From NCBI GenBank assembly GCA_019307815.1, contig JAFDIV010000002.1, positions 62,001 through 126,000 on the forward strand: DNA of 64,000 nucleotides, in the 5' to 3' direction. This DNA comes from Deltaproteobacteria bacterium (GTDB lineage Bacteria; Desulfobacterota; DSM-4660; Desulfatiglandales; Desulfatiglandaceae). A program made the translations under genes and the position numbers. Below the pieces are notes generated by a model that ran no database searches, was not told the origin of the DNA, and was given only the letters and a program-made list of their open reading frames with translations. Of this stretch, positions 61,509 through 64,000 are shown one piece after another; position 1 is the first letter of the stretch; each line of letters opens with the position of its first letter.

Positions 61509-63455
61509 TTAGACCTCTAAGATTCTTACGGTTGTTTCAATGGTTCCCACTGTGCCGTCTCTGTAACGGACTTGCCCCTTGACGGGCAGTTCCTTCTTGT
61601 CCGAGTACATGGCATCAATCAAGTCTTTATATTGTTTGAATACAAACCCCCGTCGCACCTTACCGGTACGAGTCAGTTCTTCATCATCTGGGTCCAGGAG
61701 TTTATAGAGGAGGATGAATTTTACGATTTGCATGGGCCCTGGAAGTTGGGTATTGACTTCCTTGATTTCTTCCCTGATTAGTTCTTCAACTGCGGGCTGC
61801 TGGGATAGATCCGTATAGGTAGTATAAGGGATTCGGCGCTCCTCAGCCCAGTTTCCCACATTCCCGAAATCAATATTGATGAAGGCGGTGATATAAGGCT
61901 GGCCTTCGCCCCATATGACTGCTTCTTTGATATATGGGCTGAATTTCAATCTGGTTTCAATAAAATCCGGAGAAAATGCCTCTCCCTCCCTGGTGCGCAT
62001 GATATCTTGCTTGCGTCCGATTATAAGCAAGTGTCCATCATCATCCAAGTATCCTGCATCACCCGTATGAAACCAGCCGTCTTTTAATGTCTCTGCAGTG
62101 GCCTCGGGATTTTCATAATAGCCTACAAAGACGGATTTGCTCTTGACGATAACTTCTTGGTCCTCTGCAATCCGGACTTCTGTTCGGGGTAAAGGCTTTC
62201 CAACGGTTTCTGGCTTGACTTCTTCGTCAGGCTGCACTTGGAAGATCCCGCCTGCCTCAGTGAGCCCATAGCACTGTTTGAGGTTTAGGCCGTTTGCGCG
62301 GAAAAATCGAATCACATCTGGACTGATGGGGTGTCCACCAGTATAAGCCGCACGAAACCCCAAACACCCAACCCTATCCATGAGGGGTAGAGAGACGATT
62401 CGATACGACAGCCATTTGAGAAATTTAAGGTATATGGGCACGGATTTCCCTTCTGACTCCAGATCCACTACTGCTGCTCCGATCTTCTGGGAAAAGTTAT
62501 ACAGGGCCCTTTTGATGAAGCCCGCGTCACTGATCTTCACGCGGATTTTAGAGGCCAAATCCTCCCAAAAGCGCGAAGCAGTTATTATGACCGTGGGGCC
62601 GATTTCCCGAAAGTCTTCGACGGCGGTCTCTAGGGTCTCTGGAAAATTCATGATCATACCGCCAGGCAACGTGATGCCAAAACCCCACATTTGATCAACG
62701 ATCCATGCAGTAGGTGTGATTGAGATCCAATTGTCTCCTATGCCTACAGGCGCGGTTTCGAGCCATTTTCGTCCCATTTCAATAATGTTTTCATGGGACA
62801 GCATAACCATTTTGGGTAGGCCGGTTGTACCTGATGTCATGAGCATGAGGGCAATATCCTGGGGTTTGCCTTCCCATAGCTCCTTTATGAATAGCTCAGG
62901 TTGTTCGTTATCCAGTTCTTCTCCCAGCTCAAGTAGCTGGGCAAAACTGATGAGCCACGGGTTATCCCTGTAGTTTCTCATGCCCGTGGGATCGATATAA
63001 ATAACCATTTGTACATCAGGAAGCCCATCGCGTTCTGCCAGCAGTTTGTCCACCTGCTCTTGATCTTGGGCAAAGACATACTTGGCCTTTACCCGATTGA
63101 GCCCGTATACCAATTCCTTTGCTACTGCAGATGTGAAGAGAGGTACAGTGATAGCTCCCATGGCTTGGGCACCCAGTTCACTGAACAGCCACTCTGCATG
63201 GTTGTCCAGAATTAGACCCACATTATCGCCCCGCTCCAGCCCCAGGGATTTGAGCCCAAGACCTGTCAGCTTGGCGTATCGTAAGTAGTCCTTCCAGGTA
63301 AATGTTTCCCATATACCATAGGCCTTTTCCCGGACCGCGGTCTGCGAGTCGCCAAAGCGTTCAGCCTGCTTAGACAAAATTTGGGGAAGTGTATACTGCT
63401 CCAAGGAGGCCAGGATTTGTGGATCAATTCTTTGAATATTCTTGTTTTTGCTCAT
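61509..63455 (-). CDS. AMP-dependent synthetase/long-chain acyl-CoA synthetase
   Basis: LMLTSGTTGLPKMVMLSHEN, CYGLTEAGGIFQ, GWFHTGDAGYLDDDGHLLIIGRKQDIMRT. Confidence 0.95.
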   Translation of the reverse strand: MSKNKNIQRIDPQILASLEQYTLPQILSKQAERFGDSQTAVREKAYGIWETFTWKDYLRYAKLTGLGLKSLGLERGDNVGLILDNHAEWLFSELGAQAMGAITVPLFTSAVAKELVYGLNRVKAKYVFAQDQEQVDKLLAERDGLPDVQMVIYIDPTGMRNYRDNPWLISFAQLLELGEELDNEQPELFIKELWEGKPQDIALMLMTSGTTGLPKMVMLSHENIIEMGRKWLETAPVGIGDNWISITPTAWIVDQMWGFGITLPGGMIMNFPETLETAVEDFREIGPTVIITASRFWEDLASKIRVKISDAGFIKRALYNFSQKIGAAVVDLESEGKSVPIYLKFLKWLSYRIVSLPLMDRVGCLGFRAAYTGGHPISPDVIRFFRANGLNLKQCYGLTEAGGIFQVQPDEEVKPETVGKPLPRTEVRIAEDQEVIVKSKSVFVGYYENPEATAETLKDGWFHTGDAGYLDDDGHLLIIGRKQDIMRTREGEAFSPDFIETRLKFSPYIKEAVIWGEGQPYITAFINIDFGNVGNWAEERRIPYTTYTDLSQQPAVEELIREEIKEVNTQLPGPMQIVKFILLYKLLDPDDEELTRTGKVRRGFVFKQYKDLIDAMYSDKKELPVKGQVRYRDGTVGTIETTVRILEV

Positions 63456-63478
63456 CTGAAAGTTTTAGAAATTATGTG

Positions 63479-64000
63479 CTAGAGTTTGTGGGTGTCACCC
63501 AGGTAGGCCTTGATCACCTGGGGATGATTTTGGATAAAATCAGGAGTTCCTTCGGCGATCTTTACACCAAAGTCCAGTACCACCACCCGCTGTGATATAC
63601 TCATCACAATGGACATGTCATGTTCCACCAGGATCATGGTCTGGTTCCAGGCCTCATTGAGCTCCATGAGGAAACGGACCATATCCTCTTTCTCTTCCAA
63701 CGTCATGCCTGCAAAGGGTTCGTCCAGAATAAGGAGCTTGGGCTCAAGGGCCAAGGCCCGGCCCAGTTCTACCCGTTTCCGTAAGCCGTAAGGAAGAGCA
63801 CCCACCAACTGTTTACGGATGGACTGCATTTCAAGAAAGTCTATCAGCTCTTCGAGCACCCTTCGGTGACGAACTTCATCTTCTCGTACACCCTTTGTAA
63901 AAAAGGCAGCCTTGGGCACGCCATAGTTGGAATGGACATGGCGAGCCAAAAGCATATTGGCCAACACCGTCATGCCGGGAAACAGCTCGATATTTTGATA
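63479..64000 (-). CDS. livG: Branched-chain amino acid-type ABC transporter ATP-binding protein, truncated by window edge
   Basis: LPYGLRKRVELGRALALEPKLLILDEPFAGMTLEEKEDM, HDMSIVMSISQRVVVLDFG; frame stays open to the edge (YQNIELFPGM...). Confidence 0.9.
   Translation of the reverse strand, partial: YQNIELFPGMTVLANMLLARHVHSNYGVPKAAFFTKGVREDEVRHRRVLEELIDFLEMQSIRKQLVGALPYGLRKRVELGRALALEPKLLILDEPFAGMTLEEKEDMVRFLMELNEAWNQTMILVEHDMSIVMSISQRVVVLDFGVKIAEGTPDFIQNHPQVIKAYLGDTHKL

Overview
64-kb chromosomal window from an anaerobe that looks like a sulfate-reducing Desulfobacterota (inferred from dsrMKJOP, tetraheme cytochrome c3 and several Hdr/Qmo-type modules). In order: a methyl-accepting chemotaxis protein; a FadR-type regulator + alanine dehydrogenase + TRAP transporter + class-IV aminotransferase + alanine racemase locus; an ankyrin gene split at an A8 run; an orphan radical SAM gene; a complete histidine-degradation set (hutH, hutU, ftcD, fchA, hutI) next to folD; purA; mnmG; sdhCAB; an RsbRD-like ORF with dsrMKJOP; ferredoxin and cytochrome c3; a periplasmic [NiFe]-type hydrogenase operon; a large hdrCBA-mvhD-metV-metF / Qmo-like / HdrA-MvhD-fusion supercluster; a 1568-aa orphan protein; and a liv-type ABC transporter with acyl-CoA synthetase. 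Main finding: the hydrogenase large subunit is split in the ORF track only because both cysteines of its N-terminal (L1) nickel-binding CxxC motif are in-frame TGA codons (RV-U-GV-U-TMTHYLAS), while the C-terminal motif keeps cysteine (DPCIACGVH). This is the reverse of the classical [NiFeSe] layout. A 7-bp hairpin with a GGU loop lies at SECIS distance downstream. The divergent operon contains a second in-frame TGA at a conserved Cys of MvhD (GG-U-EVGDCHF), also followed by a hairpin. Together this suggests a selenium-dependent hydrogenase / electron-bifurcating methylene-THF reductase locus. A second notable module has two HdrA-MvhD fusion paralogs around HdrC, with a relic of a duplicated HdrC tail. 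No tRNA, rRNA, CRISPR array or IS element was recognised.
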